Shown: positions 49,101-55,682 of the stretch, piece by piece | Layout of the letters: every line of letters begins with the position of its first letter | How positions within the stretch are numbered: position 1 is the stretch's first letter | NCBI GenBank assembly: GCA_033980235.1 | Contig: CM067067.1 | Location: 3,153,001-3,217,000, forward strand | Direction: 5' to 3' | Source: Diadema setosum | Taxonomy: Eukaryota > Echinodermata > Echinoidea > Diadematoida > Diadematidae | Length of the DNA stretch: 64,000 bases | Position numbers and translations under genes: made by a program | Notes under the pieces: model-generated | Seen by the model: the letters and a program-made list of their open reading frames with translations, nothing else | The model's database searches: none | What the model was told of the DNA's origin: nothing

Positions 49101-51968
49101 ATATTGCAGTTAAACAAGGCAAATAGCCATGTCTTCAGAAATACAATGCAATTTTGAAAGACTAAAATTGGCAACATGATAATATCAGCACATTAAAAGA
49201 CGGACATATTGAATGGATCCAATTTTCAGAAGAGTTTTTAAGTCCATAGAATTTCATTAAATTCTAGAATTCAGTGTTAAAAATTTCTTATTATACATTT
49301 GTGATAGTGTATGCCACCAAAGAAAACACTCTGGATGTACGACAAATACTGAAATTGTAGAAAAGCTTATTAGATGAATGTGTCTGCAAACGATATGTGA
49401 ACTGAATCGAATTATTACGTATGACTCTTGTCTCACAATAAAAAAAGAAAGAAAGATATTTCAATTGAAGTCAGGGCGATTTCATGATTACATCATGTGA
49501 TGTTTATCTGTGATAATTGATGCAGTAGCTGACTCTCATACATTGTATAGAGTTTAAAGGGTGTGTACAGTTCTAGTTGAGGTGAGGATTTAGCTTTTAA
49601 TGTTTTGCGAGATATTCAGAAAACACTCTATGAGATGTCAAAGAGCATGCAATTCTAAGGGGTATCAAAAGTTTATTTAATGAAAATCAGTTTTGAAATG
49701 GCTGAGATATCCAAAAACAAGGTGAAACGAAGAGATCCTAATAAAAGGTGTGGCCTGTCGCCTTTTATTATTATCACTTTTTTGGATATCTCAGCCATTT
49801 GAAAACCAATTTTCATCAAATAAATGTTGAATCCTTCTTAAAACTACATGCTCTTTCATATTTCAAAAGAGGTTTCTCATATCTTAGGAATGTTCAAAAC
49901 ATGAATCCCCACCTCAACCAGTACTGTACAGTCCCTTAAAATTGATATCCTGCACAGTATGAGCTACATGATATGAAAAGCTGGATTAAAGACTAGGTCA
50001 ATGTGAGAATTCTTCTTGGAAGTAGGCCCTACCTTATACCACTGGTGTTGTTATAACTTTATACCCGCAATTGACCATTAAGTCCTACAGCTGTGAGGAA
50101 CTATGTGTTTGCAATGAAACCCTTCCACCTAATTACCGGTATAAATGTATGGTCACACACCAGCAAACTTCTGTCATATCAGGTGTCCAGCAGTCATTAT
50201 TGTCTAATGTCTAATGTGAGGCTCATGTAGCACCTTTGGATAGCCGACTCTGTTATGATTTTGAATCTTTATGGTTAAAAAGGAGGAGAGTCAATTGTCC
50301 TATTCTTTACTGTTTGATACAACTTCTTTAGAAAAAATTCTTGTTTAAACACAAGTGTAGGTATTATACTCCAACGGGCAAACCAACCACTGATCCTGTG
50401 AAAAGTTATCGGTAATTCAAGTTATCATATAGTTATTCAGTGCATGCCATCATACATTCTGAATATTGTTTTAGACCAATTGTATGTGGACCCCACTCTA
50501 TTATAATTGATGGCAACAAATACTTCAACAAAATCAGAGGCTAGATCACTGTCAGCTTTAGAGATGGTGGTAAAATTTCATAAAACAGGATCCTTTCATA
50601 CACTCGAGCAAAACTGAATAGATGTGCTTTGTTTTACAAATATCTCATCTTCTGAGGTTTAAAAAAAAATACATCAAGAAACTGCCCTGCAGTAGTCTAT
50701 TGTACCCGGTACATTGTACAACCATAGGATTCCTCTTTAATATGTCATGTTATATTTATCAAAAGTACCTGGTACCATATGTGGGACTAGCTGTTTTATG
50801 AAATACCACACACTTCATTACACATAATGCCTGGGACACACACAAAACACTAATGTAAACCTATGGGTCTACTGGCACATGAGTGTACAGACAGCGTATA
50901 CATGTAGTTAATATAAATAGTAGTGAACGACACAAGTGACATAGATTGATCATCCAGTGGGGGCCGGGGGTAAACCACAGCAAAACAAAATATGCACTAA
51001 CAAGCCAGAAGTAGACCTAATGAAATGTAAAATTGTACATATATATACATATGAAAAATGTTTGTTCTCAGGGATGGATCCAGGAATTCTGTAAAAAGGG
51101 GGCGCCTTAACAAAATTAAAGGAGGGGGGCACACACACCCCTCCCCCATTTTTTTTTCTTTTTGTTTAAAAAAATAATAAAGGGGAGGGGGAGCGCCCGG
51201 TGCGCTCCCCCTGGATCCGCCACTGGTAGGCCCTACTTTATTGTTCATTTCTCTGACATACAAGGTAAGAAATAAATATACTGCACTAGGCACATTGTCA
51301 TTGACACTATGCAGCCTGGCTCATCTATCTCACTCTTTCTCTCTCTCTTTCTCTTGTGGAAGGCACCAATGAACTTTCAAATTTCACAGGTATAATATTT
51401 GTGTTAAAATAGACCATTAACAAGCATCAGGTGCCTTAAAATTTTCAATACGATTATTTGATGACACGGACATGGTAAAGTTAAACGATTTCTGATATAG
51501 AAATTCTACTTATATTTCTAGACCTCAGCTGTCACTGCTCTGCCTCTAACGTTAGGATGATTACTATTGTATTGGCTTGGAGCCACAGGATCAGATCAGA
51601 GCATGGGGTCTTCCACCTCTCTGGTCAAAATGCTGTGGCCCTGACCGTGGCGTCGTAGATTTACCCATTCTGTGTGCTCTGTTGGCTAGGATTGTAAGAA
51701 GAGGATAGCTGCTCTGGGATCTAGGCCCCCTATAATGTACTGTTGTCTCGCTGTAAACACCACCCATCACCCACCTCACACCCATCACCGAAGACTCGTA
51801 CGTTCTACCGCCTTTACCACACGGGGAGCAGGTTGGATGGGCGTCTGCTAATCTCAGTGGGGCTAAATTTTAACTGTAACCAAACCACTCAAAATTTTCG
51901 TCCGCCACACGGTACTTACCTCCGAGTACAAGAACTCGTGGTTTCTCGCCAGTACCAGAGGCCGCCAT
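973..51968 (-). CDS. NAD-dependent epimerase/dehydratase (extended SDR, dTDP-glucose 4,6-dehydratase-like), 14 exons
   Basis: Spliced coding region: join of 51968-51920, 34026-33965, 22792-22736, 19551-19503, 18096-18005, 14792-14679, 14144-14053, 12850-12789, 10069-10017, 5850-5724, 4713-4628, 4174-4061, 2560-2459 and 1029-973, read on the minus strand. It gives 371 residues plus TGA. Every intron is GT..AG and every phase joins without a frameshift. The glycine-rich NAD loop GGCGFIG lies at about residues 16-22, and Asp42 ends the second beta strand, which suggests NAD(H) rather than NADP(H). NLAAET is at 91-96, STGQVY at 132-137, RPATVYG at 179-185 and HVDD at 223-226. These are hallmarks of extended SDR sugar-nucleotide enzymes. 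The usual Tyr-x3-Lys pair is absent; Thr154 and Lys158 fall near its place, so the reaction is uncertain. The start ATG has A at -3 and G at +4. No signal peptide or membrane segment is seen, so a cytosolic enzyme is likely. Family call is firm; substrate is unknown. Confidence 0.93.
1530..1715 (+). repeat. Diverged dispersed repeat, copy in intron 13
   Basis: This segment is recognisably similar, in the same orientation, to 5385-5575. Shared landmarks are atcatttcacaag, aattcaaaagaaggaaa and cacacaaaattcat, in the same order and spacing. No coding potential or termini were identified. Confidence 0.7.
2459..2560 (-). CDS. SDR gene, coding exon 13
   Basis: Residues 320-353, from ELLYEKHMLLDGSKLEG to VTKEALKE. 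The acceptor is gtctcag and the donor gtcaga, which is weaker than the others. Without splicing, the frame would run 14 more codons to a TGA, giving an alternative C terminus that lacks the FPKSL end. Confidence 0.91.
3526..3622 (+). repeat. GAATT pentanucleotide microsatellite
   Basis: About 19 tandem units of GAATT, with a few T-to-C changes giving GAACT. It lies in intron 12 between exons 13 and 12. Reading frames through it are artefacts. Confidence 0.95.
4061..4174 (-). CDS. SDR gene, coding exon 12
   Basis: Residues 282-319, from LKMKDTVEISN to HTPLSPYLDQ. It includes PWSEACKQDGIE, a substrate-half helix that I recall from this family. The acceptor is tttgcag and the donor gtaaga. Confidence 0.93.
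4628..4713 (-). CDS. SDR gene, coding exon 11
   Basis: Residues 253-281, with QGTISELVCSIFDIQ and HCYFGTMVSNFAR. The acceptor is ttccacag and the donor gtaaga. The split Thr253 codon restores the frame with exon 10. Confidence 0.92.
5385..5575 (+). repeat. Diverged dispersed repeat, copy in intron 10
   Basis: This is the partner of 1530-1715, with the same landmarks in the same order and several small insertions. The ends cannot be set precisely. Confidence 0.7.
5724..5850 (-). CDS. SDR gene, coding exon 10
   Basis: Residues 211-252. It contains the MSTVHVDDLCRAIWHV segment, the HVDD motif shared by extended SDR sugar-nucleotide enzymes, then GEVYNVVDKS. The acceptor is cctacag and the donor gtaagt. 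It is the longest coding exon, at 127 bases. Confidence 0.95.
6064..6272 (+). mobile_element. Truncated copy of foldback family F (right half)
   Basis: It matches the right halves of 32627-33034 and 49554-49939. Shared features are taataaaag near the palindrome centre, agccatttcaaaaccaa, then a tatccctttatt end where the others read ccctttaa. The left half is missing and the TTAA end has decayed. Confidence 0.7.
6416..7892 (+). mobile_element. Tandem-unit inverted-terminus element, family 1, copy 1
   Basis: It begins with a small hairpin (gtcgctttggcgac) and tatgcctccgcca, and ends with the inverse, tggcggaggcata, as part of a terminal hairpin. Between them are degenerate units of about 150 bp, clearest near 7231, 7376 and 7528, each with TGACCTTTGACC-type motifs. 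An ACGG tract lies at 7779-7844. There is no coding capacity. The layout resembles non-autonomous Helentron-like or bivalve pearl-type elements as I recall them; the class is not proven. Confidence 0.85.
8091..8117 (+). repeat. TTTG microsatellite
   Basis: Seven tandem TTTG units or close variants in intron 9, followed by a T run. Confidence 0.9.
8346..8463 (+). repeat. Imperfect TTG/CTG microsatellite
   Basis: Runs of TTG, interrupted near the middle, ending in CTG units. It lies in intron 9, and reading frames through it are low-complexity artefacts. Confidence 0.85.
9536..9772. mobile_element. Inverted-repeat element N with 6 bp target duplication
   Basis: The ends are CATACCTGCCAA and TTGGCAAGTATG, which are inverse with one mismatch. 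CATTAC flanks both sides (9530-9535 and 9773-9778) as a target-site duplication. The interior repeats aatcttact and aatctgatt motifs and has no coding capacity. Confidence 0.8.
10017..10069 (-). CDS. SDR gene, coding exon 9
   Basis: Residues 193-210, TPRLIIGAVYRQLGEKME, at the start of the substrate-binding half. The acceptor is tctttag and the donor gtatta. Confidence 0.92.
10442..10562 (+). repeat. C10 run, A-rich tract and CA microsatellite
   Basis: A run of ten C, then an A-rich stretch with CAAAA units, then CACACA at about 10541-10556. Low-complexity DNA in intron 8. Confidence 0.85.
10672..11322. mobile_element. TA-flanked inverted-repeat element B nested in A
   Basis: The ends are CAGTTGAACCTCT and its inverse, AGAGGTTCAACTG (one base differs at the inner edge), with a TA duplication on both sides. 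TCCGGATAA motifs occur just inside both ends. A CAGT..ACTG end with TA duplication is typical of pogo/Tigger-like Tc1-mariner elements. No transposase is encoded. The empty-site sequence is seen in element A copy 2. Confidence 0.87.
11007..11197. mobile_element. Inverted-repeat element C nested in B
   Basis: The ends are GGCCCGTTGCATAAAAC and GTTTTATGCAACGGGACC. CATGG on both sides (11002-11006 and 11198-11202) is the likely target duplication. The interior contains two further palindromes built on caaccgg and ccaacctgaatt. Confidence 0.78.
11842..12206. mobile_element. TTAA-flanked foldback element A, copy 2, intact
   Basis: 365 bp including TTAA on both sides. The arms run almost to the centre, leaving a short loop around cctggtcagtgacgg. 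It lies only 243 bp from copy 1. Confidence 0.9.
12393..12676. mobile_element. GC-rich inverted-repeat element O
   Basis: The ends are GACCCCGTTTACA and, inverted, TTTAAACAGGGTC. The interior is far richer in G, C and CpG than its intron and repeats ggcc and cggcc motifs. The GACCC-GTTTACA end is a terminus I recall from small invertebrate DNA elements. The apparent reading frame inside is not a gene. Confidence 0.75.
12789..12850 (-). CDS. SDR gene, coding exon 8
   Basis: Residues 172-192. It carries LNYCILRPATVYGLGDKYG, which holds the RPxxVYG motif typical of extended SDR epimerases and dehydratases. The acceptor is ttttcag and the donor gtaagt. Confidence 0.94.
13551..14037 (+). repeat. 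ATT/ATC trinucleotide microsatellite, about 490 bp
   Basis: Uninterrupted triplets of ATT, with ATC at irregular spacing, becoming less regular after 13900. It sits in intron 7 and ends about 15 bases from the exon 7 splice donor at 14052. Long Ile, Leu and Tyr-rich reading frames here are artefacts of the repeat. Confidence 0.97.
14053..14144 (-). CDS. SDR gene, coding exon 7
   Basis: Residues 142-171 plus two bases. It includes SPWTGIAKCKLQVEEHLK, the helix that normally carries the Tyr-x3-Lys pair; here Thr154 and Lys158 occupy that spacing and no tyrosine is present. The acceptor is accccag and the donor gtgaga. A long trinucleotide tract starts about 15 bases into the following intron. 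Confidence 0.92.
14679..14792 (-). CDS. SDR gene, coding exon 6
   Basis: Residues 104-141. It holds the long helix EEGIVKLSLNCAREA and the strand KYIEISTGQVYSSDK, with Ser132 and Thr133 at the usual catalytic serine/threonine position. The acceptor is tgggcag and the donor gtagag. Both ends are in phase 0. Confidence 0.93.
15129..16425 (+). mobile_element. Tandem-unit inverted-terminus element, family 1, copy 2
   Basis: Second copy of the family at 6416-7892, in the same orientation, lying in intron 5. Ends, internal order and the ACGG tract (16332-16374) match. It is about 180 bp shorter, mainly because it has fewer 150 bp units just before the ACGG tract. Confidence 0.87.
18005..18096 (-). 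CDS. SDR gene, coding exon 5
   Basis: Residues 73-103. It contains FDIVVNLAAETQYG, the strand-4 motif that in SDR enzymes stabilises the Rossmann sheet and lines the cofactor site. The acceptor is gtcacag and the donor gtatgt. Confidence 0.93.
18853..18864 (+). repeat. C12 run
   Basis: Twelve C on the plus strand, so G on the sense strand of the gene, next to a CT-rich stretch in intron 4. Confidence 0.9.
19028..19237. mobile_element. Inverted-repeat element S, copy in intron 4
   Basis: The ends read actttaaaagtggatatttt and, inverted, gaaaatttccacttttacag. The interior is AT-rich with cgaaaatt-type motifs. It is probably related to the copies at 21037-21226 and 23201-23393. Confidence 0.6.
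19261..19354. repeat. Short foldback J
   Basis: Inverse arms of about 35 bases, atcgtctg..gaatgataagggcgttaa against ttaacgcccttctcattctc..cagacgat, around a 24-base loop. It is likely a very small inverted-repeat element in intron 4. Confidence 0.8.
19503..19551 (-). CDS. SDR gene, coding exon 4
   Basis: Residues 57-72, EVFKSVDFVSANLKNQ, plus one base. The acceptor is attacag and the donor gtaagt. It is the exon least recognisable alone; it is accepted because it joins exons 3 and 5 exactly in phase. Confidence 0.88.
21037..21226 (+). repeat. Repeat S-like copy, forward
   Basis: It matches the reverse complement of 23201-23393 over most of its length. Shared landmarks are cattcaatgc, gtgtagacaa and cttggctct. 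Confidence 0.72.
21278..21445. mobile_element. Foldback element H
   Basis: 168 bp with almost perfect inverse arms starting GGGGGGCGTTTCATGAAGG, containing two cttgtcggata motifs, around a short centre. No clear target duplication was found. Confidence 0.87.
21500..21592. mobile_element. 93 bp TTAA element I, copy 1
   Basis: TTAACCCGTTGAGGACG at the left and its inverse, CGTCCTCAACGGGTTAA, at the right. A perfect palindrome CCCGAGTATACTCGGG lies near one end. TTAACCC..GGGTTAA is the terminus pattern of piggyBac-type elements. Confidence 0.85.
22220..22233 (+). repeat. C14 run
   Basis: Fourteen C on the plus strand, in intron 3 of the SDR gene. A second run of thirteen C lies at 22651-22663. 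Confidence 0.9.
22736..22792 (-). CDS. SDR gene, coding exon 3
   Basis: Residues 38-56, IRVADKTPPEMAWMNSRHK. This is the second strand ending in Asp42, which would contact the adenine ribose of NAD, followed by a loop. The acceptor is tatttcag and the donor gtgaga. Both ends are in phase 0. Confidence 0.92.
23201..23393 (-). repeat. Repeat S-like copy, inverted
   Basis: Starts actgtaaaac and ends tttcacagta, so it has short inverse ends flanked by TA. The interior matches 21037-21226 in the opposite orientation and is rich in gcgaaa and cgcgag motifs. Confidence 0.72.
23541..23711. mobile_element. Inverted-repeat element K with doubled right end
   Basis: The left end is atgtgcccggaagaacga. 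The inverse occurs twice at the right, tcgttctcccgggcaca near 23651-23667 and tcgttctcccgagcacat near 23694-23711. It lies in intron 2. Confidence 0.7.
24401..24493. mobile_element. 93 bp TTAA element I, copy 2, diverged and inverted
   Basis: Exactly 93 bp between TTAA sites. In reverse complement it aligns without gaps to 21500-21592, sharing aatgcatgtt near the middle and gtcctcaa at the end. It has diverged further than copy 1 and lost the clean inverse ends. Confidence 0.78.
25136..25208 (+). repeat. AT dinucleotide microsatellite
   Basis: About 25 AT units, followed by TTTATTTATAT, in intron 2. Confidence 0.95.
26780..26793 (+). repeat. C14 run
   Basis: Fourteen C on the plus strand in intron 2. 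An eleven-C run lies at 25374-25384. Confidence 0.9.
27247..27312 (+). repeat. CA-rich microsatellite
   Basis: Interrupted CA and CACACAAA units in intron 2. The cysteine and valine-rich frame on the other strand is a repeat artefact. Confidence 0.9.
30401..30511. repeat. Partial S-like repeat
   Basis: Contains aaaatgcatgtgaacat and ends tggttttacagtata, which match the terminal part of 23201-23393. The rest is not alignable by eye. Confidence 0.5.
32019..32042 (+). repeat. GA microsatellite
   Basis: About ten GA units in intron 2, in a purine-rich stretch. Confidence 0.85.
32627..33034. mobile_element. TTAA-flanked foldback element F, copy 1
   Basis: TTAA at both ends, with AGGGATGGGTACAG at the left and an inverse taccatccct at the right. 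The arms meet near a centre at about 32820-32855, around cctaataaaa and ttttattagg. No coding capacity. It lies in intron 2. Confidence 0.85.
33965..34026 (-). CDS. SDR gene, coding exon 2
   Basis: Residues 17-37. It completes the NAD loop (GCGFIGRN) and the first helix (FVHYLVSNDLASK). The acceptor is tttatag and the donor gtaggt. It is 62 bases long and joins exon 1 in phase 1. Confidence 0.93.
34326..34758. mobile_element. TTAA-flanked foldback element E
   Basis: TTAA at both ends, with AGGGGAATTCCAGT at the left and actggaattcctct at the right. Inverse similarity continues inward through tttgatcaaaatt and aagaaagtt. The left end comes within 300 bp of exon 2, in intron 1. Confidence 0.83.
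35018..35098 (+). repeat. Short tandem duplication
   Basis: Two copies of a 46 bp unit containing gaggaataagaaagggggta, in intron 1. Confidence 0.8.
37672..37697 (+). repeat. CAAA microsatellite
   Basis: Six to seven AAAC units in intron 1. Confidence 0.85.
38442..38598. mobile_element. Inverted-repeat element L
   Basis: The outer arms are cagatgatgact and agtcatcatctg. The inner arms, tgttccacccgaagggtttg and its near-inverse, are separated by a 24-base centre. Total length is 157 bp, in intron 1. Confidence 0.82.
39235..39447. mobile_element. TA-flanked inverted-repeat element G
   Basis: Left end CAGTGCACTCCCGTTATAAC and right end, inverted, CAGTGGACTCCCATTATAAT, with TA on both sides. 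The interior has aacacggtt and ggttataa motifs. A CAGT end with TA duplication suggests a pogo/Tigger-like non-autonomous element. Confidence 0.85.
39556..41354. mobile_element. 1.8 kb TTA-flanked element Q with CpG-rich interior
   Basis: Perfect 15-base inverse ends, GGCCAAGTAAAAAAA, with TTA on both sides (39553-39555 and 41355-41357). Inside both ends lie several tttctcgtcc motifs, inverted at the right as ggacgagaaa. TTA duplication with GGCC ends fits PIF/Harbinger-type elements (inference). The interior from about 40300 to 41080 is rich in CpG. No transposase domain was recognised in any frame. Confidence 0.75.
40300..41080. promoter_or_regulatory. CpG-rich island-like stretch inside element Q
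   Basis: CpG is frequent throughout, including cggtgcggcacggcc, aatgcgcgaaatatgcg and gcccggcgcccgcgccc, in an otherwise CpG-poor intron 1. It could be an unmethylated alternative promoter, or simply the internal sequence of a young element. No splice-ready first exon was identified. Confidence 0.35.
41481..42539 (+). mobile_element. Tandem-unit inverted-terminus element, family 2
   Basis: It starts with the perfect palindrome GACCCGCGGGTC, followed by tagcactcacctgag, and ends in a hairpin whose last arm reads ctcaggtgagcta. Three units of about 325 bp are anchored by gattcctt(c/a)at near 41627, 41956 and 42278. A degenerate GACG tract at 42443-42492 precedes the terminal hairpin. The ground plan matches families 1 and 3, but the unit sequence is unrelated. 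Confidence 0.8.
41820..41834 (+). repeat. C15 run
   Basis: Fifteen C on the plus strand, inside family 2 in intron 1. A thirteen-C run lies at 43974-43986. Confidence 0.9.
42957..43135 (+). repeat. CA-rich low-complexity region
   Basis: Two CACACA clusters, near 42957-42979 and 43075-43130, with a unique T-rich stretch between them, in intron 1. Confidence 0.8.
44932..45852 (+). mobile_element. Tandem-unit inverted-terminus element, family 3
   Basis: The ends are tgtccccgccg and cggcggggaca. Five units of about 158 bp begin at gtagcattt near 44946, 45105, 45263, 45420 and 45578, with a remnant at 45726. Each full unit has AGGTCAAAGGTCA. A CACACGGACGG-type tract occupies about 45747-45808, just before the terminal hairpin. 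Confidence 0.85.
46731..47033. mobile_element. Inverted-repeat element M with 6 bp target duplication
   Basis: The ends are CAGAGACTCCAAC and GTTGGAGTCTCTG, perfect inverses, flanked by CAAATG on both sides (46725-46730 and 47034-47039). The interior is built from many ctcccg and ggagat motifs, some in inverse pairs. 303 bp, in intron 1. Confidence 0.87.
49554..49939. mobile_element. TTAA-flanked foldback element F, copy 2
   Basis: TTAA at both ends, with AGGGTGTGTACAG at the left and CTGTACAGTCCC at the right. It has the same internal order as 32627-33034, including atggctgagatatc and aaaaccaattttcatcaaat. It lies in intron 1. Confidence 0.87.
51069..51225. mobile_element. Inverted-repeat element P
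   Basis: Left end CAGGGATGGATCCAGG and right end CCTGGATCCGCCACTG, inverses with a few changes. The CAGTGGCGGATCCAGG type is one I recall from small hAT-like elements. No matching 8 bp duplication is visible, so age or class is uncertain. A smaller palindrome, gggagcgcccggtgcgctccc, lies inside. Confidence 0.72.
51920..51968 (-). CDS. SDR gene, coding exon 1
   Basis: Residues 1-16 plus one base. It begins MAASGTGEKPRVLVLG, giving a short polar leader and the first Rossmann strand. The donor is gtaagt at 51919. The glycine codon that starts the NAD loop is split with exon 2, 17.9 kb away. An in-frame ATG also exists 52 codons upstream at 52124, but the segment after it does not look like this protein family. 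Confidence 0.92.
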
Positions 51969-52250
51969 GATAACTTGAAAGAGATGAATATAATATTGAG
52001 CGAGCCTTCGAAAGAATTTACCTCGGCAATCCTCAAGACGGGTGAATGAGCGCTGCGATATACGGCGGTAGTGTATGCCGCCGTACCGGATCGTGCAGTG
52101 TACACGTTGTGTACAATACAACACGTTTGTTTAGCATGTGAGACGCAGACTCTACGCCCAAACGAAACCCTCTAACTTGTTGAAAATAGATCTTGCGCGT
52201 AGCCTGTTTTCTGGCCACCTGACCTCAGACTACTGACCATGGAGCTATGG
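51969..52250 (-). promoter_or_regulatory. CpG-rich 5' flank and probable promoter of the SDR gene
   Basis: CpG dinucleotides are frequent here (around 52030-52100 and 52140-52200), while the surrounding DNA is CpG-poor. The start codon lies at the left edge in a good context. No clear TATA box was seen, and the start of transcription cannot be fixed from sequence alone. Confidence 0.55.
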
Positions 52251-52732
52251 GAGGGGTTTAGTTCGTCACTCGGCCCTCATTCCAAATCCACCTTCTGGCG
52301 TATGAAAGTAATGCTAAAGATCAGAACAAATATCAGTGTAACCAACGAGGTATGAGAGCAGACAAATACCAGTATACAGTATACAGAATTCAATGTTTTT
52401 ATCAACGTTATCACAGTAAGATAAATGAGCATAATTACAGTATTATGTGATTATCTGTGAATGGCTCAAGTCTAATTTGGCTTTCAGCTATATATAGATC
52501 TTCTTTCGAGACCCTTTTTGCAGTAATGCAAATATAGGTTTATAATCATCAAATTGACTGTTTTACATTTTAGTATGTCGGCCTATATGTGACATTCCCA
52601 TAACTGAAGAATAAACATAGGATGTTATTGGATAGGGTACTTCTGGGTACTTTTTTTCTTAAATTTCTCTGTAATGGACTTGGGTCTTTTTTATTTTCAG
52701 ACATTTATGTATATTGATTTTCTATATCATAA

Positions 52733-52790
<58 letters not shown>

Positions 52791-53154
52791 TTATTTATTT
52801 ATTTACTTATATATACAGCTAGTATACATTCATAGATAAACGTATGTGTGTGTAAAAATATCAAGAATTATGTTGTCATTAAAAATTCATATAAGACATG
52901 ATGAGATCTTAACTTTTTTCAGTCTGTTAGTACTTTATTGTTAGAATCTTGATATAATGTCAATTGCGATCATAATTTACTGGTGTGGCATGCTAAGAAT
53001 GCCTTGTCAAGGGAAGGAATTCACTTGGACAACGGAACGGCATAAGTGTGTTATATCTGAATTACATTTTGATATAGATGGTGAAGTCGCCAATTTTACA
53101 TCTTGAAGAGGGCATCTGTACAGAGGAGCTCTGGTATCAGAGCGGGGTGGTGTT
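52251..53154. repeat. Intergenic stretch with TA/TTTA microsatellite
   Basis: AT-rich sequence without a gene. A TA tract runs from about 52738 to 52786, followed by TTTA units to about 52806. Confidence 0.85.
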
Positions 53155-53640
53155 GGTTATCCCGATAGTTCGTTAAGCCGAAAATGAAATAAGGTTCGTT
53201 ATTCCAAAAGTTCATCAATCCGAAGGTTCGTTATTCCAAAACACAAAATTCCCATATACCTATATACAATAGATATTCGCTAATCCGAAAAAGAAAACGA
53301 GTTCGTTAATCCGAACATTATTGTGACGGTATTTTGACGGTTTGGTATTCCCAAGGTTGGTATAATTCCGTAAATGAAATAAGATCTTTCCAAAGGTTTT
53401 TCAGTCAAAAATTGAATAAAGTCCGGTGGGTTCCCCCCCCCCCCCCACCCGAAGTTTCGTTAAATCCGAAAATGGAAAAAAAAATGCCTACCAGGCCTTC
53501 GAATTACGAATCTTATTCCGTTTCGGATTAACGAACCTTCAGACAATGGCCTCCGAATAACAAACCTTCGGAATGACGAACCTTATCTCATTGTCGGATT
53601 AACGAATATTTGGAATAACGATCGGAATAACGAACTGTAA
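53155..53640. repeat. Degenerate TTCGGAATAACGAACC-type repeat, foldback arrangement
   Basis: The left part has units such as ggttcgttattccgaa and cgaaaatgaaataagg. The right part, after about 53450, has the reverse complement forms, for example ttcggaatgacgaacc. The block is therefore a large imperfect foldback. A C14 run at 53433-53446 sits near its centre. Confidence 0.8.
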
Positions 53641-54689
53641 ACCTCAAGAACCGCCCTTAGCGTCATAATCATTAAGTTGAGATAATTCTGTTTTGAATGA
53701 ATATGCTAATCCAAGAGAAGCTGATTGGCGGTACCCCGAGCCGAGTATGTATAGGACGTGTAAGGAAATCCAGACAATTGCATCTCCCAATAGTCAAGAT
53801 TCCCAAAGCTCTGCAGTTGCCTGGTATAAACCTTTCATACTAGAAATCTCAGCTTGACTGAACTACATGTGTATATCGACGCCGTGAAGTACAAAAAAGC
53901 AGTTCTACTCAAGATTCGTTTATAATTATCCATGCATGAGCAGATCAAGTATACTTTGGTCCTGGGGCACGTAACAAATTATAAATGATGGTCAAGAGAT
54001 ATCATGTTTAATTTGCTTAATAACATACCTGACTACTGGCAAGATAATTGTATATAGAGGAAAGCCAGTTATTGCGTTACTGAAAATAAGTATAAAGGCC
54101 TCAAAATCCCGAAGTGCTACAGGGTGAATCAAAGAATCTTCGGAGTCCCAAAGCTCTTTGAGCTGACTCCTCATTCAGTCTATGTTGTCATATCAAAGAG
54201 GAGGTGAAAAATCGGTTAGCAGTTAGTCTATGTTCTTATACCTCCTTGGTAAGATCAAGGAGGTGGAAACACCTCCCATACAGGTCTAACAAGTGTTTTT
54301 GTTTTTTTTTTTCGTTGTGAAAAATCAGTTAGCAGGTAAGCAGATATAAGCCTACTTGCTCTCCTTCTTCAGTTCCTCCAGTCAATGTGTTCACCTCACG
54401 ATCAACCTCGGAGATCAATCCATTCAACTCCCAAAAAGAGAATTCAAGAAACAAGCCCTCGCCATCCTCTGTATGAGCTAGAATCAGCGTAGTAGAAGAG
54501 GCTGAAATCAAGGCAGAACTTCCTCCATTCGATAAGCCATGACTGACAGGGTTTAAGCCTCAAAGGGCTGTTCCTGTGGTCCAGACACATTGGAATCGCT
54601 CATTGCAAATCCTCATTAAAAAAAAAAGAAGAATTTCTACCACCCGGTTTCGAGGAAAAGTAGTCAGAAAAGACTCTTATTTCAATTTT
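53641..54689. other. Spacer between the two repeat blocks: no gene seen
   Basis: Unique-looking sequence. Two gaggtg(g)aaa-containing stretches near 54200-54270 and a gttagcaggtaagc are the only local repetition. Short frames here have no recognisable domain. Confidence 0.5.
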
Positions 54690-55175
54690 TGATTAACGAA
54701 CATTCGGAATAACAAAACCTATTTCATTTTCGGGTTTTACGAACCTTCTGATTAACGGACCTTATTTCATTTTCGGATTAACGAACCGTATCTCTCATTC
54801 GATTAACGAACCTTCAGAATAACGAATCTTATTTCATTTTCGGATCGATGAATCTTATTTCATTTCGAATTAACGAATCTTCAGAAGAGCGAACCTTACT
54901 TCATTTTCGGATTAACGAACCTTCGGAAGAACGAACCTTATTTCATTTTCGGAGTAACAAACCTTCGGAATAACGAACCTTATTTCATTTTCGGAGTAAC
55001 GAACCTTCGGAAAAGCGAACTTTCGGAATAACGCTGTAAACGGTCATATAAATTAACCCTTTTTTATTTTCGGATTAACGCACCTCTAGGTAGGCCTAAA
55101 GGTGTTTCGGAATAACGAACCTTATTTCATATTCGCAATAACGACGCATTCGGAATAACGAACATTATTCAGGAC
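54690..55175 (+). repeat. Degenerate TTCGGAATAACGAACC-type tandem repeat, single orientation
   Basis: About a dozen imperfect units alternating ttcggaataacgaacc with ttatttcattttcgga. They keep the same orientation throughout, unlike the block at 53155-53640. Confidence 0.85.
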
Positions 55176-55613
55176 TCCAGAAGATGAAGAAGCTATACCT
55201 CTCAGCAATGAAAGTGACTTTCCTCTGTTTCTTTCTCTCTTTCATGTGCCGATATAGGCCTACTGCATAACGACTCATTTTTCGTACGGCAGTCGGATGA
55301 TTATACCAACTAGCAATGCAATACGATCTGCCTCTGAAAATTTCGAAAGTGAAGAATTCGCTTTTCCTTAGATGGCTTTATCAGTCATAAATAATTATGT
55401 ATGTCAATAATAAACAAGGGGGTGACTAGTAGAGGGGAATGATTTGAAAGAAATAAACAATTTCATTATCTTTGATGGTCTTATTTATAGAAGGTAGCCA
55501 AAGTGACGTCGGCTACAAACAGACATTAATTTGTTCCTGGTCTAGATCACAAATTCACATGTCATTAGTTATATTTCTCTTGTGTATCGTGAATGGTGGA
55601 TCGATTATTTTTG

Positions 55614-55682
55614 TGCGTGTGTGTGTATGTGTGTGTGTGTGTAAAGGTTGCTTTTCTTCTTCTTCTTCTTCGTCTTCTTCTT
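55614..55682 (+). repeat. GT and TTC microsatellites
   Basis: A GT tract at about 55614-55642 and TTC units at about 55652-55682, with a unique gap of ten bases between them. Confidence 0.9.

Noticed and set aside
51870..52124. Upstream in-frame ATG at 52124 as the true start
   Set aside because: The 52-residue extension is unlike the family and lies in probable 5' untranslated or promoter DNA. The ATG at 51968 has a good context and fits family length.
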